Shown: positions 1 through 11,413, counted from the stretch's first letter. The stretch is 64,000 nt of DNA from Halomonas sp. MCCC 1A13316 (GCF_014931605.1 NZ_CP053382.1:3162001-3226000); one strand, 5' to 3'. A program made the numbers and translations. The notes: generated by a model from the sequence alone, not told the origin.

Positions 1-1
1 C

Positions 2-460
2 GAAGCAAACTTTGACTTTGTTAAAGGAGGTAAGCTTCCCGGCCTGTACGGCGGTGACGCTCCCAGCGGCGGCGAGGAAGTGACGGGAGAGAACGGCTTC
101 TCGCTGCGCCTGATGTGGCGCAAGGAGGGCCAAGGCGAACTCTACGCCTATACGGTCGGCCACGAAGGCGACTCCCTGGGCCGCGGCAATTGGTACTTTC
201 CTACTGGCCGCTGGGTCACTGTCGAGCAGGAGGTGGTTCTCAACACGCCCGGCGAGGAGAACGGTGTCGTACGCGTATGGATCGACGGCTGGCCCGTTCT
301 CGAGCAGCGCAATCTCGTCTATCGCACCACGCCGGATGTGAGCATCGATGGAATAATGTTCTCAACTTTCTTCGGCGGCACCGGCGAAGAGTGGCGTACG
401 CCGCACGACCAACACGCCGACTTCTCCGCCTTTCGCCTTTACGCACCCGAGCCAAGGTAG
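2..460 (+). CDS. PL14-like polysaccharide (alginate) lyase, 3' part
   Basis: The reading frame is open at the left edge of the window, so the N-terminus is missing and only about 152 residues are visible. It begins with FDFVKGGKLPGLYGG and continues with LRLMWR, GRGNWYFPTGRW, an LNTPGEENG...VWIDG segment and a C-terminal IDGIMFSTFFGG block. This pattern is typical of the beta-jelly-roll polysaccharide lyases of family PL14 and relatives, which cleave alginate or other uronic-acid polymers. A GTG at position 80 lies inside the domain and is not the true start. It lies 49 bp before a second lyase on the same strand, so the two may be co-transcribed and act on the same polymer. The family call is from memory of the motif pattern; the substrate is inferred. 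Confidence 0.75.
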   Translation, partial: EANFDFVKGGKLPGLYGGDAPSGGEEVTGENGFSLRLMWRKEGQGELYAYTVGHEGDSLGRGNWYFPTGRWVTVEQEVVLNTPGEENGVVRVWIDGWPVLEQRNLVYRTTPDVSIDGIMFSTFFGGTGEEWRTPHDQHADFSAFRLYAPEPR

Positions 461-509
461 CGGCTTGATCGTCAGCCGCTGCCGCATCGAAGCAGGAGGC
501 TGACTTACA

Positions 510-1763
510 ATGAGCTACCAAGGAAAGCACGCTCGCCAACGTACCGTTCCCTCATGGATCGCAGGTTCGCTGATCGCGACTCTGCTGGCGACCAGCGCCA
601 CGACCCAGGCCCTGACGCTGGAGGAGCGCCGGGAACTGGATCTCTCCGGTTACACGGTGCGCGACCCGGACGCATCCTATTTCGACATAGAGGAGCGCAT
701 GGCGCTGCTGCAGGAAACGAACAACAGCCTGTTGATGCAGCGTCGGGAGGAGCTTGCTAATTACGCCCCGAGCTGCCGCCAGCGGCTGGATATCCCCACC
801 ATTACCGAGAAAATGCGCATCCCCGGCTTCTACCCAACCCCCGATGACTGGAAGCTAGCCACCGAACCCCTGTTCAAATTCGAGGATACCGTGTCGGAAC
901 TTGCCGGCACCTATGTTGCCAGCGGCAACGAATATTACGCCGAATGCCTGGTGCAGTTCCTCGACAAGTGGGCCCAAGATGATGCCCTACTGGACTTCTA
1001 TTATCACTGGAAGGAGCCCCAGGCCTGGTTCTCGCTGGAGTCGATGATCTTTGCTGCCGGCATGGCTTACTCCGTGGTCCGGCCGAATGTCGATGGCCTG
1101 GGTGAGGAAAAAGGCCGGGTAGAGGAGTGGCTCAACGAGCTGGCCAGTGTGCATTTGGAGATCGAAGGAGCCGAAAGCAGCTGCTGCAACAACCATTTCT
1201 ATCGCCGCGCTCTCTATGCCTCCATGATCGGCGTTCTGACAGAAGACGACGACATGTTCCGCTTCGGTGTCAGTGCCATCTATTCCGCCCTTCACGACAT
1301 GACCGAGGAGGGGGCCTTTCCGATGGAGATGGAGCGCGGCCGTCGCGCCACCCATTATCAGAACTATGCTCTGCTCTACCTTATCCCGATCATGGAGATC
1401 ACGCATCGCCAAGGCTACGAGGTCTATGAAATGGAGGTTAATGGGAGGTCCATGCACGATGCGGTAGATTTCGCCATGGATATTCTCGAGGATCCTTCCG
1501 CGCTCGGCGATCTGGCTCCACGTGATCAGTACACGGGCTTTCTCAAGGACGACCAATACTTCGCCTGGATGGAGATGTATCGCGCTCGCTTCGAAGAATC
1601 GCGCTTCGACGATATCCTGGCGCCCATGCGGCCCATCTACAACCGCGGCGCCGGTGGCTACGCCACCTTGTATTTCATGGATACCGACGTGCAAAGCCAC
1701 TTGGTGATCGACGACGAGGACAGACGCGAGACGCAGGCATTCGAAGGGCTGGCGCGTAACTGA
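510..1763 (+). CDS. Secreted alginate lyase, PL5 (AlgL-like) family
   Basis: A 417-residue protein with an N-terminal signal peptide (basic start, hydrophobic residues 18-34, likely cleavage after TTQA). The central region carries the PL5 signature CCNNHFYRR (Asn228, His229) and RRATHYQNYALLYL (Arg279, Tyr286). The spacing matches the Asn/His/Arg/Tyr catalytic set of Sphingomonas A1-III and Pseudomonas AlgL, so beta-elimination of polymannuronate in the periplasm or outside the cell is likely. It is somewhat longer than AlgL, with about 60 extra residues between signal and domain. A GGAGG ribosome site precedes the ATG. No alginate synthesis genes are nearby, which argues for polymer use rather than export; this last point is inference. 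Confidence 0.82.
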   Translation: MSYQGKHARQRTVPSWIAGSLIATLLATSATTQALTLEERRELDLSGYTVRDPDASYFDIEERMALLQETNNSLLMQRREELANYAPSCRQRLDIPTITEKMRIPGFYPTPDDWKLATEPLFKFEDTVSELAGTYVASGNEYYAECLVQFLDKWAQDDALLDFYYHWKEPQAWFSLESMIFAAGMAYSVVRPNVDGLGEEKGRVEEWLNELASVHLEIEGAESSCCNNHFYRRALYASMIGVLTEDDDMFRFGVSAIYSALHDMTEEGAFPMEMERGRRATHYQNYALLYLIPIMEITHRQGYEVYEMEVNGRSMHDAVDFAMDILEDPSALGDLAPRDQYTGFLKDDQYFAWMEMYRARFEESRFDDILAPMRPIYNRGAGGYATLYFMDTDVQSHLVIDDEDRRETQAFEGLARN

Positions 1764-1775
1764 GCTGCATGCGAC

Positions 1776-1803
1776 AAGGCCGGCATCTGGTGCCGGCCTT
1801 TTT
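1776..1803 (+). terminator. Rho-independent terminator after the PL5 lyase
   Basis: A perfect 10-bp stem (AAGGCCGGCA / TGCCGGCCTT) with a TCTGG loop is followed by a run of T. It lies 13 bp after the lyase stop codon and between two convergent genes, so it may also limit leftward transcription from purA. Confidence 0.85.
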
Positions 1804-1827
1804 CCTTCTCGTCGTCCCCGCGCGTAC

Positions 1828-3222
<1,395 letters not shown>

Positions 3223-3248
3223 TCAGGCCTCGGCCGATTCGCCAAGGC

Positions 3249-4424
3249 CTAGAGTGCCTCCGTTTGCCAGCGACCTTCGACCAGGACCAGCCGCAGGCTG
3301 CAGCGGTGCGCCTCGGGAGGCGTCGTCTGCCCCGGCAGGGCCTGCACGACCCGATGCCCGCCATCGCGCAGCGCCGTGATCGCTTCGGCCACCCCGTCTC
3401 CATCAGCAGGCGCCCAGATGCCGTCACTGGCCGGCTCGCTCTGTACCAGCGTAGCGAGCAGCTTCAGGTCCATGGAGAAACCGGTGGCGGGGCGTGCCCG
3501 ACCAAAGGCCTGGCCGGTATCGTCATAGCGTCCGCCCTTGGCCAAGGCCTGGCCGTAGCCCGGCACGAACGCAGCAAACATCATCCCGGTGTGGTATTGG
3601 TAACCACGAAGTTCGGCCAAGTCGAAATAGAGCTCGACCTCGGGATGCTCTGCTGCAACTCCCTGATGCAGCGCCTTGAGTTGCGCCAAGGCCTCGCCCA
3701 CTGCCGACGGAGCACCGGCAAAAGCTTCCCGCGCGCTGTCCAGTACTTCCGGCCCGCCATGCAGGCTACCAAGAGCCCGGAACATGTTCGCCAGCGCGGG
3801 ATCGGACACGCTCGCCTCGACCTGCTCGGCCAAGGCGCCGGGTGACTTGAGCTCCAACGCTTCGAACAGCGCACGCTCCTGGTCGGGTTCCAATTCGGCC
3901 ACCTGTACCAGGCTACGATAGATGCCGATGTGACCCAGTGCCAAGTGCAGCTCGACCGCGCCGGCTGCCTTGAGGCTCAAAAGCGCCAAGCGCAGAATCT
4001 CGAGATCCGCTTCCAGGCCGGCGTGGCCGAACAGCTCGACGCCGACCTGCACCGGGCTGCGCCCTCCCTGATGCTGGTCGGCCTTGGCCCGCAGCACGTT
4101 GGTGCAATAGCACAACCTGGCCGGCCCCTGGTGATGCATGGAGTGTGCGTCCATGCGCGCCACCTGCGGCGTCACGTCGGCACTCACCCCCATCAGGCGA
4201 CCGGTGAGTTGATCGGTCAGCTTGAAGGTCTGCAGGTCCAGGTCGGTGCCGGTGCCGGTCAACAGGGAATCGAGGAATTCCACCGGGGGCGGCATCACCT
4301 GATCGTATCCCCAACGGTAATAGAGATCGAGCAGCGTCCGGCGCAACTCTTCCATGCGGCTCGCCTGGGGCGGCAGCACTTCATCCATGCCGTCGGGCAG
4401 CAGCCAGCGGTCAGCAATGGTCAT
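3249..4424 (-). CDS. hisZ: ATP phosphoribosyltransferase regulatory subunit
   Basis: A 391-residue class II aminoacyl-tRNA-synthetase-like protein without an anticodon-binding domain. It starts MTIADRWLLPDGMDEVLPPQ, typical of HisZ, and has the class II motif-2-like stretch around VSADVTPQVARMDA. HisZ pairs with the short form of HisG to make the first enzyme of histidine synthesis; hisG is not in this window. The ATG at 4424 is chosen over the in-frame upstream codon because an AGGA ribosome site sits 9 bases before it and the upstream 21 residues are not family-like. It lies just beyond the hflC terminator, so it probably has its own promoter and is read with purA. Confidence 0.92.
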   Translation of the reverse strand: MTIADRWLLPDGMDEVLPPQASRMEELRRTLLDLYYRWGYDQVMPPPVEFLDSLLTGTGTDLDLQTFKLTDQLTGRLMGVSADVTPQVARMDAHSMHHQGPARLCYCTNVLRAKADQHQGGRSPVQVGVELFGHAGLEADLEILRLALLSLKAAGAVELHLALGHIGIYRSLVQVAELEPDQERALFEALELKSPGALAEQVEASVSDPALANMFRALGSLHGGPEVLDSAREAFAGAPSAVGEALAQLKALHQGVAAEHPEVELYFDLAELRGYQYHTGMMFAAFVPGYGQALAKGGRYDDTGQAFGRARPATGFSMDLKLLATLVQSEPASDGIWAPADGDGVAEAITALRDGGHRVVQALPGQTTPPEAHRCSLRLVLVEGRWQTEAL

Positions 4425-4483
4425 GTCGTCAATCCTGCAAGGCGTTTGGGCGGGCAAAAAAGACTCAATGGCAAAAATGGCCC

Positions 4484-4509
4484 ACAAAAAAACCGGGCCA
4501 CGCCCGGTT
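4484..4509 (-). terminator. Rho-independent terminator after hflC
   Basis: Read on the minus strand, an 8-bp stem (AACCGGGC / GCCCGGTT, three-base loop) is followed by a run of seven T. It lies about 90 bp beyond the hflC stop and about 60 bp before the hisZ start, so it separates the hflKC transcript from hisZ-purA. Confidence 0.88.
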
Positions 4510-4598
4510 GACGGATTCTATCACGTTTGACGGTCGGTTGAACCCCTGCCCCAAGCAAGGAAGCCGGCTCGCTCTTCTGCGGCCGGCCTCCCCCAGGC

Positions 4599-5483
4599 TT
4601 ACTCCTCGCTCTGGTCTTCCGCGCTGCGCAGGTAGCGGAAGAAGTCGCTTGTCGGGTCGAGAACCAGCATGTCCCGCTCGCCGTCGAAGCTCTCACGGTA
4701 AGCCCCCAGGCTACGCCAGAAGCTGAAGAATTCAGGCGCCTGACCATAAGCTTCCGAGTAGATCTGTGCCGCCTCGGCATCACCTTCACCGCGCAGGGTC
4801 TCGGCCCGCTCCGAGGCCTGGGCCAGCAGTACCTGACGACGTCGGTCGGCGTTGGCGCGAATGCGCTCGGCTTCTTCCTGCCCCTGGGCTCGCCACTCGC
4901 GGGCCTCGCGCTCGCGTTCCGAACGCATGCGTTCGTAAACGGCGGCCGAAACGTCTTCGGGCAGGTCGATGCGTTTGACCCGTACGTCGTGGATTGCCAC
5001 GCCCAGTTCTTCACGCAGCAACTCGTCGAGCTCCTGAGTCGGCCCCGACATCAGATCGTCGCGGCGCTCGGCGATGATCTGCTGCAGGTCCAGGCGCCCG
5101 AACTCGTTACGCAGGCTCTCGTCGACACGCGGCTGGATCAGGCGAACCGCCATCAGCTCGTCACCCGCCGTTGCCTCGTAGAAACGCGTGGGATTGATCA
5201 CCTGCCACATGACGTAGGAGTCCACGATCACCGCCTTCTGCTCTTGCGTCAGGTAGCGGCTGGGATCGGTATCCAGGGTCCGCACCCGGATATCGAAGTT
5301 ATGGACCGTCTGGGTGATCGGCACCTTGGCGTGCAGCCCTGGCTGGATGTCCTCCTGGACGACCTCGCCGAAACGCAGCTTGACGGCAAGCTCAGTCTCG
5401 TCGACCACATAGAGACTATTGCTGGCGAGCCAGGCCACGGCAGCCAGGCCGCCCACGATGATCAATGAACGATTGTTGATCAT
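4599..5483 (-). CDS. hflC: HflC, FtsH protease modulator (SPFH/band 7)
   Basis: A 294-residue inner-membrane protein with an N-terminal transmembrane anchor (about residues 7-24) and a large periplasmic SPFH/prohibitin domain. It has VDETELAVKLRFGEV at the start of the domain and the coiled-coil ARGEGDAEAA-type segment (ETLRGEGDAEAAQIY) near the end. HflC and HflK form the cage around FtsH and tune degradation of membrane proteins. Its start codon follows the hflK stop directly without a gap, which indicates translational coupling. The C-terminus is acidic, as in other halophile proteins. Confidence 0.96.
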   Translation of the reverse strand: MINNRSLIIVGGLAAVAWLASNSLYVVDETELAVKLRFGEVVQEDIQPGLHAKVPITQTVHNFDIRVRTLDTDPSRYLTQEQKAVIVDSYVMWQVINPTRFYEATAGDELMAVRLIQPRVDESLRNEFGRLDLQQIIAERRDDLMSGPTQELDELLREELGVAIHDVRVKRIDLPEDVSAAVYERMRSEREREAREWRAQGQEEAERIRANADRRRQVLLAQASERAETLRGEGDAEAAQIYSEAYGQAPEFFSFWRSLGAYRESFDGERDMLVLDPTSDFFRYLRSAEDQSEE

Positions 5484-6710
5484 TTAGCGCCCCTCCCTGC
5501 GGATGCCACCGTTATTGCTGCTCTGTTGCGTCGAGGACGAGGTGCGCAGGCGTTCGAGCACGCGCGGGTCGAGTTCGCCACTTTCACCGCGATCCGCCTC
5601 GCCGGCGCCTTCGCCACTCGCTCCTCCGGGTCGCTGATCGAGGGGCAGGTACATGAGCGGCGCATCTTCACTCACGTCGACAAGCACTTTGGGCGTGCGT
5701 CCGAAGACGTCGGCCATGGCGTCGATGTAGAGGCGTTCGCGCATGATCTCCGGGGCATTGCGATACTGAACCAGCAGTGCGTTGAAGCGGTTGGCCTGAC
5801 CCTGGGCCTCGGCCACCACCGACTCGCGATAACCCTGGCCCTGCTCGATCAGGCGCTGGGCCTGGCCTTGAGCCGTCGGGATGATGGCGTTGGCGTAGGC
5901 AATGCCTTCGTTGATGGTCCGCTGGCGATCCTCGCGGGCCCGTATCACATCGTCGAAGGCATCGATGACCGGGCCCGGCGCCGATGTCGACTCGATATTG
6001 ATGGTTTGCAGGCTGATGCCGGTACCGTAGCTGTCCAGGTAGGATTGCAGGCGGCTCGCAACGGAGCTGCCGAGGATCTCGCGGCCGGATGTCAGGATAT
6101 CGATCATCGCGGTGCCGCCGACCACGTGGCGCAGGGCACTATCCAGCGCATTCTCGATGGCCAGCTGGGGATTGCGCACGTTGAGCACGAAATCCTGCGG
6201 ACTTGCCACCTGATACTGAGCCGAAATCTCCACCTCGACGATGTTCTCGTCGCGGGTCAGCATCGACTGGGTCTGGGTCAACGAACGCACACGGGTCACG
6301 TTGACCATACGCACGTCGTCGATCAGCGGCGGATTCCAGTGCAGGCCGGGGCCCACCACGTTCTGGAATTCACCGAAGCGCAGCACAACGCCACGTTCCG
6401 CCTGGTCGACCAGATAGAAGCCCATCGCCCCCCAGATACCCAAGGCAATGATGAGCAACAGACCGGGTAGCGCAAAGGTATTGCGAGGACGCCCCCCGCC
6501 CTTGCCGCCACGACCGCCGCCACCCTTGCCGCCGCGGCCACCGAGCATGTTGTTGAGCTTGTCCTGAAACTTCTTCAGGGCCTCGTCAAGGTCGGGTGGT
6601 CCCTGGTTGCCCCCACGATTACCACCGCCGCCGCCATTGCCACCGCCGCGCCGGCCCCCGCCACTCCAGGGGTCATGTTGGTTGCCGCCACCCGGCTCAT
6701 TCCAAGCCAT
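5484..6710 (-). CDS. hflK: HflK, FtsH protease modulator (SPFH/band 7)
   Basis: A 408-residue partner of HflC. The N-terminal cytoplasmic tail (residues 1-75) is very rich in glycine, arginine and asparagine, as in other HflK proteins. A transmembrane segment (about 80-100) and the SPFH domain follow. The domain has the VNVTRVRSLTQTQSMLTRDENIVEV block and a long C-terminal helical region. The ATG at 6710 is preferred because GGAG lies about 9 bases upstream and the protein then begins MAWNEPGGG, the usual HflK start. It sits upstream of hflC in the hfq-hflX-hflK-hflC cluster, 147 bp after hflX. Confidence 0.95.
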   Translation of the reverse strand: MAWNEPGGGNQHDPWSGGGRRGGGNGGGGGNRGGNQGPPDLDEALKKFQDKLNNMLGGRGGKGGGGRGGKGGGRPRNTFALPGLLLIIALGIWGAMGFYLVDQAERGVVLRFGEFQNVVGPGLHWNPPLIDDVRMVNVTRVRSLTQTQSMLTRDENIVEVEISAQYQVASPQDFVLNVRNPQLAIENALDSALRHVVGGTAMIDILTSGREILGSSVASRLQSYLDSYGTGISLQTINIESTSAPGPVIDAFDDVIRAREDRQRTINEGIAYANAIIPTAQGQAQRLIEQGQGYRESVVAEAQGQANRFNALLVQYRNAPEIMRERLYIDAMADVFGRTPKVLVDVSEDAPLMYLPLDQRPGGASGEGAGEADRGESGELDPRVLERLRTSSSTQQSSNNGGIRREGR

Positions 6711-6857
6711 ACGTCGTCTCCACTCTGCGTTACCCCCCGCCGGCGTCTCGATCGGCCGCATGGGGAAATCGGTTGCTATCCTGTAAAGACACCCGAGGGC
6801 GTCTGGTGCCGTTGTTGTCAGGGAAACCGGTCAAGCCGGCCAGGACAACCGCAGTTG

Positions 6858-8175
6858 TCAGGCATCCCATACCGGCCGCTGGTGCAGCTCGGACGGCAGG
6901 TAATCCTCCGCCCGCTCTCCCAACCGGGCCATCAACTGCAGAAAATCGCGGCGCGGCAAGCGCACCTCGAGCCGCACCTTTCCGCCCTCTTCGAAGTGTT
7001 CTTCTCGTACGGCACCAAGCTCGTGCAGGCCCGCCCTCAGGCGGCCCTGCTGCGGTGCCAGGCACACGCTGAAATCGATGACATCCTCGGCCAGGCATTC
7101 CGAGAGGGCCTGGCCGAGCAGCTCCAGTCCACGCCCATCGCGTGCCGACAGCCACACCACTTCGGGCCGGCCCTGTCCGTCACGCTCAATCCGTGGCGCA
7201 CTGTCGAGCAGATCGATCTTGTTCATTACCTTGAGCATCGGCACATCGAGCGCGCCGATTTCGTCGAGTACGCCTTCGACCTGGGCCACATTGAGCTCGC
7301 GATCGGGATCGGCGGCATCGATCACGTGCACCAGCAGCGACGCCTCGGCCGCCTCCTGGAGCGTGGCCTGAAAGGCCTCCACCAGCTTGTGGGGAAGATG
7401 CCGGATGAATCCCACGGTATCTGCCAGCACCACCGAACCGACGTCGCTGACTTCCAGTCGCCGCAGAGTCGGGTCGAGCGTAGCGAACAACTGGTCGGCC
7501 GCATAGACCTCGGACGAGGTCAACGCGTTGAACAGGGTCGACTTGCCGGCATTGGTATAGCCAACCAAAGACACACTGGGGATCTCCGCCCGAGCCCGCG
7601 CACGACGGTTCTGACTGCGCTGGCTGCGCACCTTGTCGAGCCGCTTGTGGATTGCCTTGATGCGCGCCCGCAGCAGCCGGCGGTCGGTCTCTAGCTGCGT
7701 CTCACCGGGACCGCGCAGGCCGATACCGCCTTTCTGCCGCTCCAGGTGAGTCCAGCCACGTACCAGTCGGGTGGACATGTACTCCAGCTGGGCCAGCTCG
7801 ACCTGCAGCTTGCCCTCGTGGGTACGCGCCCGCTGAGCGAAGATATCGAGTATCAGCCCTGTGCGGTCCAGCACCCGGCACTTGAGCTCCCGCTCCAGGT
7901 TGCGCTCCTGGGAAGGGCTCAGGCCATGGTTGAAGATGACGAGTTCGGCACCATGCACCTTCAGCGCCTCACGCAGTTCCTCCAGCTTGCCGCTGCCGAT
8001 GAAGGTGCGCGAATCGGGCCGATGCCGGCTGCCGGTAAGCAGCATGGCCGGCTCGGCACCGGCGGAACGGACCAGTTCCAAGAACTCGCCCGGATCCTCG
8101 CGTTCGCGCTCGTCCCTGGAAATCGACATGGACCAGTACAGCCGTTTCGCCGGCATCGGGTCGTTCAAAAAACAA
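6858..8175 (-). CDS. hflX: GTPase HflX, apparent N-terminal frameshift
   Basis: A ribosome-associated GTPase that splits stalled 70S ribosomes under stress. The main frame holds the glycine-rich N-terminal domain, the family block GGIGLRGPGETQLETDRR and the GTPase motifs GYTNAGKSTLFN, DTVGF and NKIDLL. The expected N-terminus MFFERPDAGETAVLVHVDFQ is present, starting with ATG at 8175, but in a different frame. The main frame takes over at [11 protein letters not shown]. Removing one G from the GGG run (CCC at 8114-8116 on the plus strand) joins the two into a 438-residue protein. As written, translation of the main frame would need a TTG (8168) or ATG (8156 or 8131) start and would lose the conserved first strand. 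A sequencing error, a recent mutation or slippage are all possible. hfq ends 8 bp upstream. Confidence 0.9.
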
Positions 8176-8183
8176 TCAATACC

Positions 8184-8435
8184 TCACGCGTTGCTGTCCG
8201 GCTGAGCCGCAGGATCCTGCGGCGGTAGCCGCACATTGCGCGAAGGCACCACAGTGGAGATGGCGTGCTTGTAGACCATCTGACTGACGGTGTTGCGCAA
8301 CAGGATCACGAACTGATCGAACGACTCGATCTGTCCCTGCAGCTTGATGCCGTTGACCAGGAAAATAGAAACCGGAATGCGCTCCTTGCGCAGGATGTTC
8401 AGGTACGGGTCTTGAAGGGACTGCCCTTTGGACAT
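8184..8435 (-). CDS. hfq: RNA chaperone Hfq
   Basis: An 83-residue Sm-like protein. The start [34 protein letters not shown] is nearly the gammaproteobacterial consensus. The Sm2 motif ([12 protein letters not shown]) is intact and the C-terminal tail is short. The hexamer pairs small RNAs with mRNAs. It has a good ribosome site (GGGAGAGG) 3 to 9 bases before the ATG. It lies between miaA and hflX as in E. coli, with 88 bp between it and miaA that could hold its own promoter. Confidence 0.98.
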   Translation of the reverse strand: MSKGQSLQDPYLNILRKERIPVSIFLVNGIKLQGQIESFDQFVILLRNTVSQMVYKHAISTVVPSRNVRLPPQDPAAQPDSNA

Positions 8436-8523
8436 GTTACCTCTCCCTAAATCATTCTAATGTGGGGTGGAATTGTGTTCTTGCTCGGCTGGTCACCCGG
8501 CCACTCGAAGCCAACATCTTACG

Positions 8524-9462
8524 CTAAGAGCCCGATTCACGCACGAATTTCAGGACATCGTCCAACGCTGTCCGGCTCAGGCTATCGACCCAGTGTAGCC
8601 CCGGCCAACTGCGCAGCCAGGTCAGTTGACGCTTGGCCAACTGCCGGGTCGCCACGATCGTCCGGTGACGCAACTGCTCGAGATCACCCTGACCGTCGAG
8701 GTATTCCCATACCTGACGATAGCCCACGCTCTTCATCGACGGCAGCCTTGGATGCAGGTCTCGACGAGCCCTCAGCGTCTCGACTTCGGCGATGAGACCG
8801 GCATTCAGCATGACCTCGAAGCGTGCGGCGATCCGCTCATGCAAGACAACACGATCGAAAGGCGCGAGTCCTATCGACAGCACTTCCCAAGGGAAGGTTT
8901 CAGGTTGTTGCCGTTTCCATAGTTCGGTTAGCGTCGTGCCGCTGGACCGATATACCTCCAATGCCCGCATCAAACGCTGCGGATCGTTGGGGTGAATGCG
9001 CCGGGCCGACTCGGGGTCGACCCTGGCGAGTTCGGCATGCAGCCCGGCCAGGCCGCTTCCCTCGACCTCTCGTGCCAGCTCGGCACGTATCGCCGGGTCA
9101 GCCGCCGGCAGGTTGGCCACGCCCTCGAGTAAGCGTTTGGCGTACATCATGGTGCCCCCCACCAGCAGCGGGATTCGCCCGGCCGCGGTGATTCGCCGCA
9201 TCTCGCGGCGTGCATCCTCACGGAAATCGGCCGCCGAGTAGGGCTCGGCCGGGTCGCGGATATCGATCAGCCGATGGGGAGCACGCGCCAACTCTTGCGG
9301 CGACGGCTTGGCGCTGCCGATATCCATGCCGCGGTAGACCATGGCTGAGTCCATGCTGATCAGCTCACAGTCGAGCCGCTCATGCAGGGCGATCGCCAGG
9401 TCGGTCTTGCCGGCGGCGGTCGGTCCCATCAGCAGAATGGCGAGAGGGCGTCGTGCAGACAT
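8524..9462 (-). CDS. miaA: tRNA dimethylallyltransferase
   Basis: A 312-residue enzyme that adds dimethylallyl to A37 of tRNAs reading UNN codons, the first step towards ms2i6A. The P-loop GPTAAGKT lies at residues 13-20 and [16 protein letters not shown] follows. The C-terminal [12 protein letters not shown] helix is also seen. The ATG at 9462 is chosen because the upstream in-frame residues are unrelated to the family and overlap mutL. It starts 13 bp after the mutL stop, so it is co-transcribed with mutL. Confidence 0.96.
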   Translation of the reverse strand: MSARRPLAILLMGPTAAGKTDLAIALHERLDCELISMDSAMVYRGMDIGSAKPSPQELARAPHRLIDIRDPAEPYSAADFREDARREMRRITAAGRIPLLVGGTMMYAKRLLEGVANLPAADPAIRAELAREVEGSGLAGLHAELARVDPESARRIHPNDPQRLMRALEVYRSSGTTLTELWKRQQPETFPWEVLSIGLAPFDRVVLHERIAARFEVMLNAGLIAEVETLRARRDLHPRLPSMKSVGYRQVWEYLDGQGDLEQLRHRTIVATRQLAKRQLTWLRSWPGLHWVDSLSRTALDDVLKFVRESGS

Positions 9463-9475
9463 CCGTGATGTTTCC

Positions 9476-11413
9476 TTACTGCCCGCGCAGGAACAGGCGA
9501 TCGAGTTGCTTGAGTGACATCTCGGTCCAGGTGGGGCGACCATGGTTGCATTGGCCGCTACGCTCGGTGCGTTCCATGTCCCGTAGCAAGGCGTTCATCT
9601 CGGCTGTGGTCAGGCGCCGATTGGCGCGCACGCTCCCGTGGCAGGCCATGGTGGCCAGCAGCTCGTCGATGCGGGCCTTTAGACGGTCGGAACGGCCGTA
9701 CCGCTCCAGGTCGCTCAGCATGTCGCGGATCAGCGGCTCGACATCGGCATCGGCCAGCAGCGCCGGCACCTGGCGCACCAGCAGGGTCTCGGGGCCAGCC
9801 ACGTCGAGCTCGACCCCCAGGCGACTGAAGGCATCGCGCTCGGCTTCGGCGGTGGCCACCTCGGCATGGCTGGCCGCCATCGACACCGGCACCAGCAGCG
9901 GCTGCGCTTCCAGCGCCCCGCCATGCACCTGGTTTTTCATGCGCTCATAGACGATACGCTCGTGGGCGGCGTGCATGTCGATGATGATCATGCCCTGGGC
10001 CGTCTGCGAGAGGATGTAGATACCGTGCAGCTGGGCGATGGCAAATCCCAGCGGCGGCATCCCGCTGCCCTCTTCCGCTGCGGGCAATGCCGACGACTCC
10101 GCCACGGCCGAGCCTTCTCGCACCGGCTGCAGTGCCATGCCGCGCCCCGCTTCACCATCGGCAGGCTGGGGCGTGAGCAGGTGTTCCTCGTGTTCGGGAT
10201 GCAGCGCGCGGTAGCCGCTCATGAAGGCGCGTACGCGATCGGCCGTGACTCGCTCCGCCTGATCGTTCGTCTCATGCATCCTGATGGGCTGCTGCTGCCA
10301 GCGTCCGGCAGGCTCATGCACCGCCCCATCGCTACCGGAACTCTCGGCAAAGCCCACCTCGTCATCGGCGCCGTCATCCTGCCCCCCCGGCCGCGCCTCG
10401 GCCAGCGCCCGGTGCAGGCTGGAGAAGAGAAAATCGTGGACCAGGCGGCCATCGCGAAAGCGTACCTCGTGCTTGGTTGGATGAACGTTGACATCCACTA
10501 CCGCGGGGTCGACCTCCAGGTAAAGCACGAAAACCGGATGCCGCCCGTGGAAAAGCACATCGCGATAGGCCTGGCGAATGGCGTGCGCCACCAGCCGGTC
10601 ACGTACCACGCGACCATTGACAAAGAAGTACTGTTGGTCGGCCTGGGCGCGGGAGTGTGTCGGTAGGCCGACCCAGCCCCACAGACGCAGGCCGCCCGCT
10701 TCCAGATCGAGATGCAGGGCGTTATCGAGGAAGCCCTTGCCCAACAGTGCAGCGATGCGCCGCTCGCGGCGAGCGGCGTCATCACCCGCCGACAGCTGGT
10801 GCACGGTCTTCTGGTTGTGACGTAGCACCCAGCCAATGTCATAGCGCGACAGCGCGAGACGACGGAAAGCTTCCTCCACGTGACCGTACTCGGTCTTCTC
10901 GGTGCGCAGGAACTTGCGCCGTGCCGGGGTGTTGAAGAACAGGTCGCGTACTGTGACAGAAGTGCCCCGCGGATGCGGTGCCGGGCTGACGCGGGGCTCC
11001 ATCTGGCGCCCTTCGGCCACCACGCGCCAGCCGCTGCGCGGATCGTCCTCGACGTTGGCGACGAGCTCGAGGCGCGAGACCGAGCTTATGGACGCTAGCG
11101 CCTCGCCGCGAAAACCGAGGCTGGCCACTCCCTCGAGATCCTCCAGCGAGGCGATCTTGCTGGTGGCATGGCGCGACAAGGCCAGCGGCAGGTCGTCCTC
11201 GGCGATCCCGCTGCCGTCGTCGCGCACGCGAATCAGCCGCGCCCCGCCTGACTCCAGTTCCACCTCGATACGGGTGCTGCCGGCATCGATGGCGTTCTCG
11301 ACCAGTTCCTTGACCACCGACGCAGGGCGCTCCACCACCTCGCCGGCGGCGATCTGGTTGGCGAGCCTGGGGTCGAGAACGCGTATGCGCCGGGTTTCGT
11401 CGACTACCGTCAT
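9476..11413 (-). CDS. mutL: DNA mismatch repair protein MutL
   Basis: A 645-residue GHKL ATPase that links MutS recognition to MutH or endonuclease action in mismatch repair. The N-terminal ATPase domain has [28 protein letters not shown] and the [19 protein letters not shown] block. A variable linker runs over about residues 340-440 and the C-terminal dimerisation domain ends [15 protein letters not shown]...CNHGRPT. The start ATG overlaps the amiB stop (ATGA), which indicates translational coupling. Confidence 0.97.
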   Translation of the reverse strand: MTVVDETRRIRVLDPRLANQIAAGEVVERPASVVKELVENAIDAGSTRIEVELESGGARLIRVRDDGSGIAEDDLPLALSRHATSKIASLEDLEGVASLGFRGEALASISSVSRLELVANVEDDPRSGWRVVAEGRQMEPRVSPAPHPRGTSVTVRDLFFNTPARRKFLRTEKTEYGHVEEAFRRLALSRYDIGWVLRHNQKTVHQLSAGDDAARRERRIAALLGKGFLDNALHLDLEAGGLRLWGWVGLPTHSRAQADQQYFFVNGRVVRDRLVAHAIRQAYRDVLFHGRHPVFVLYLEVDPAVVDVNVHPTKHEVRFRDGRLVHDFLFSSLHRALAEARPGGQDDGADDEVGFAESSGSDGAVHEPAGRWQQQPIRMHETNDQAERVTADRVRAFMSGYRALHPEHEEHLLTPQPADGEAGRGMALQPVREGSAVAESSALPAAEEGSGMPPLGFAIAQLHGIYILSQTAQGMIIIDMHAAHERIVYERMKNQVHGGALEAQPLLVPVSMAASHAEVATAEAERDAFSRLGVELDVAGPETLLVRQVPALLADADVEPLIRDMLSDLERYGRSDRLKARIDELLATMACHGSVRANRRLTTAEMNALLRDMERTERSGQCNHGRPTWTEMSLKQLDRLFLRGQ

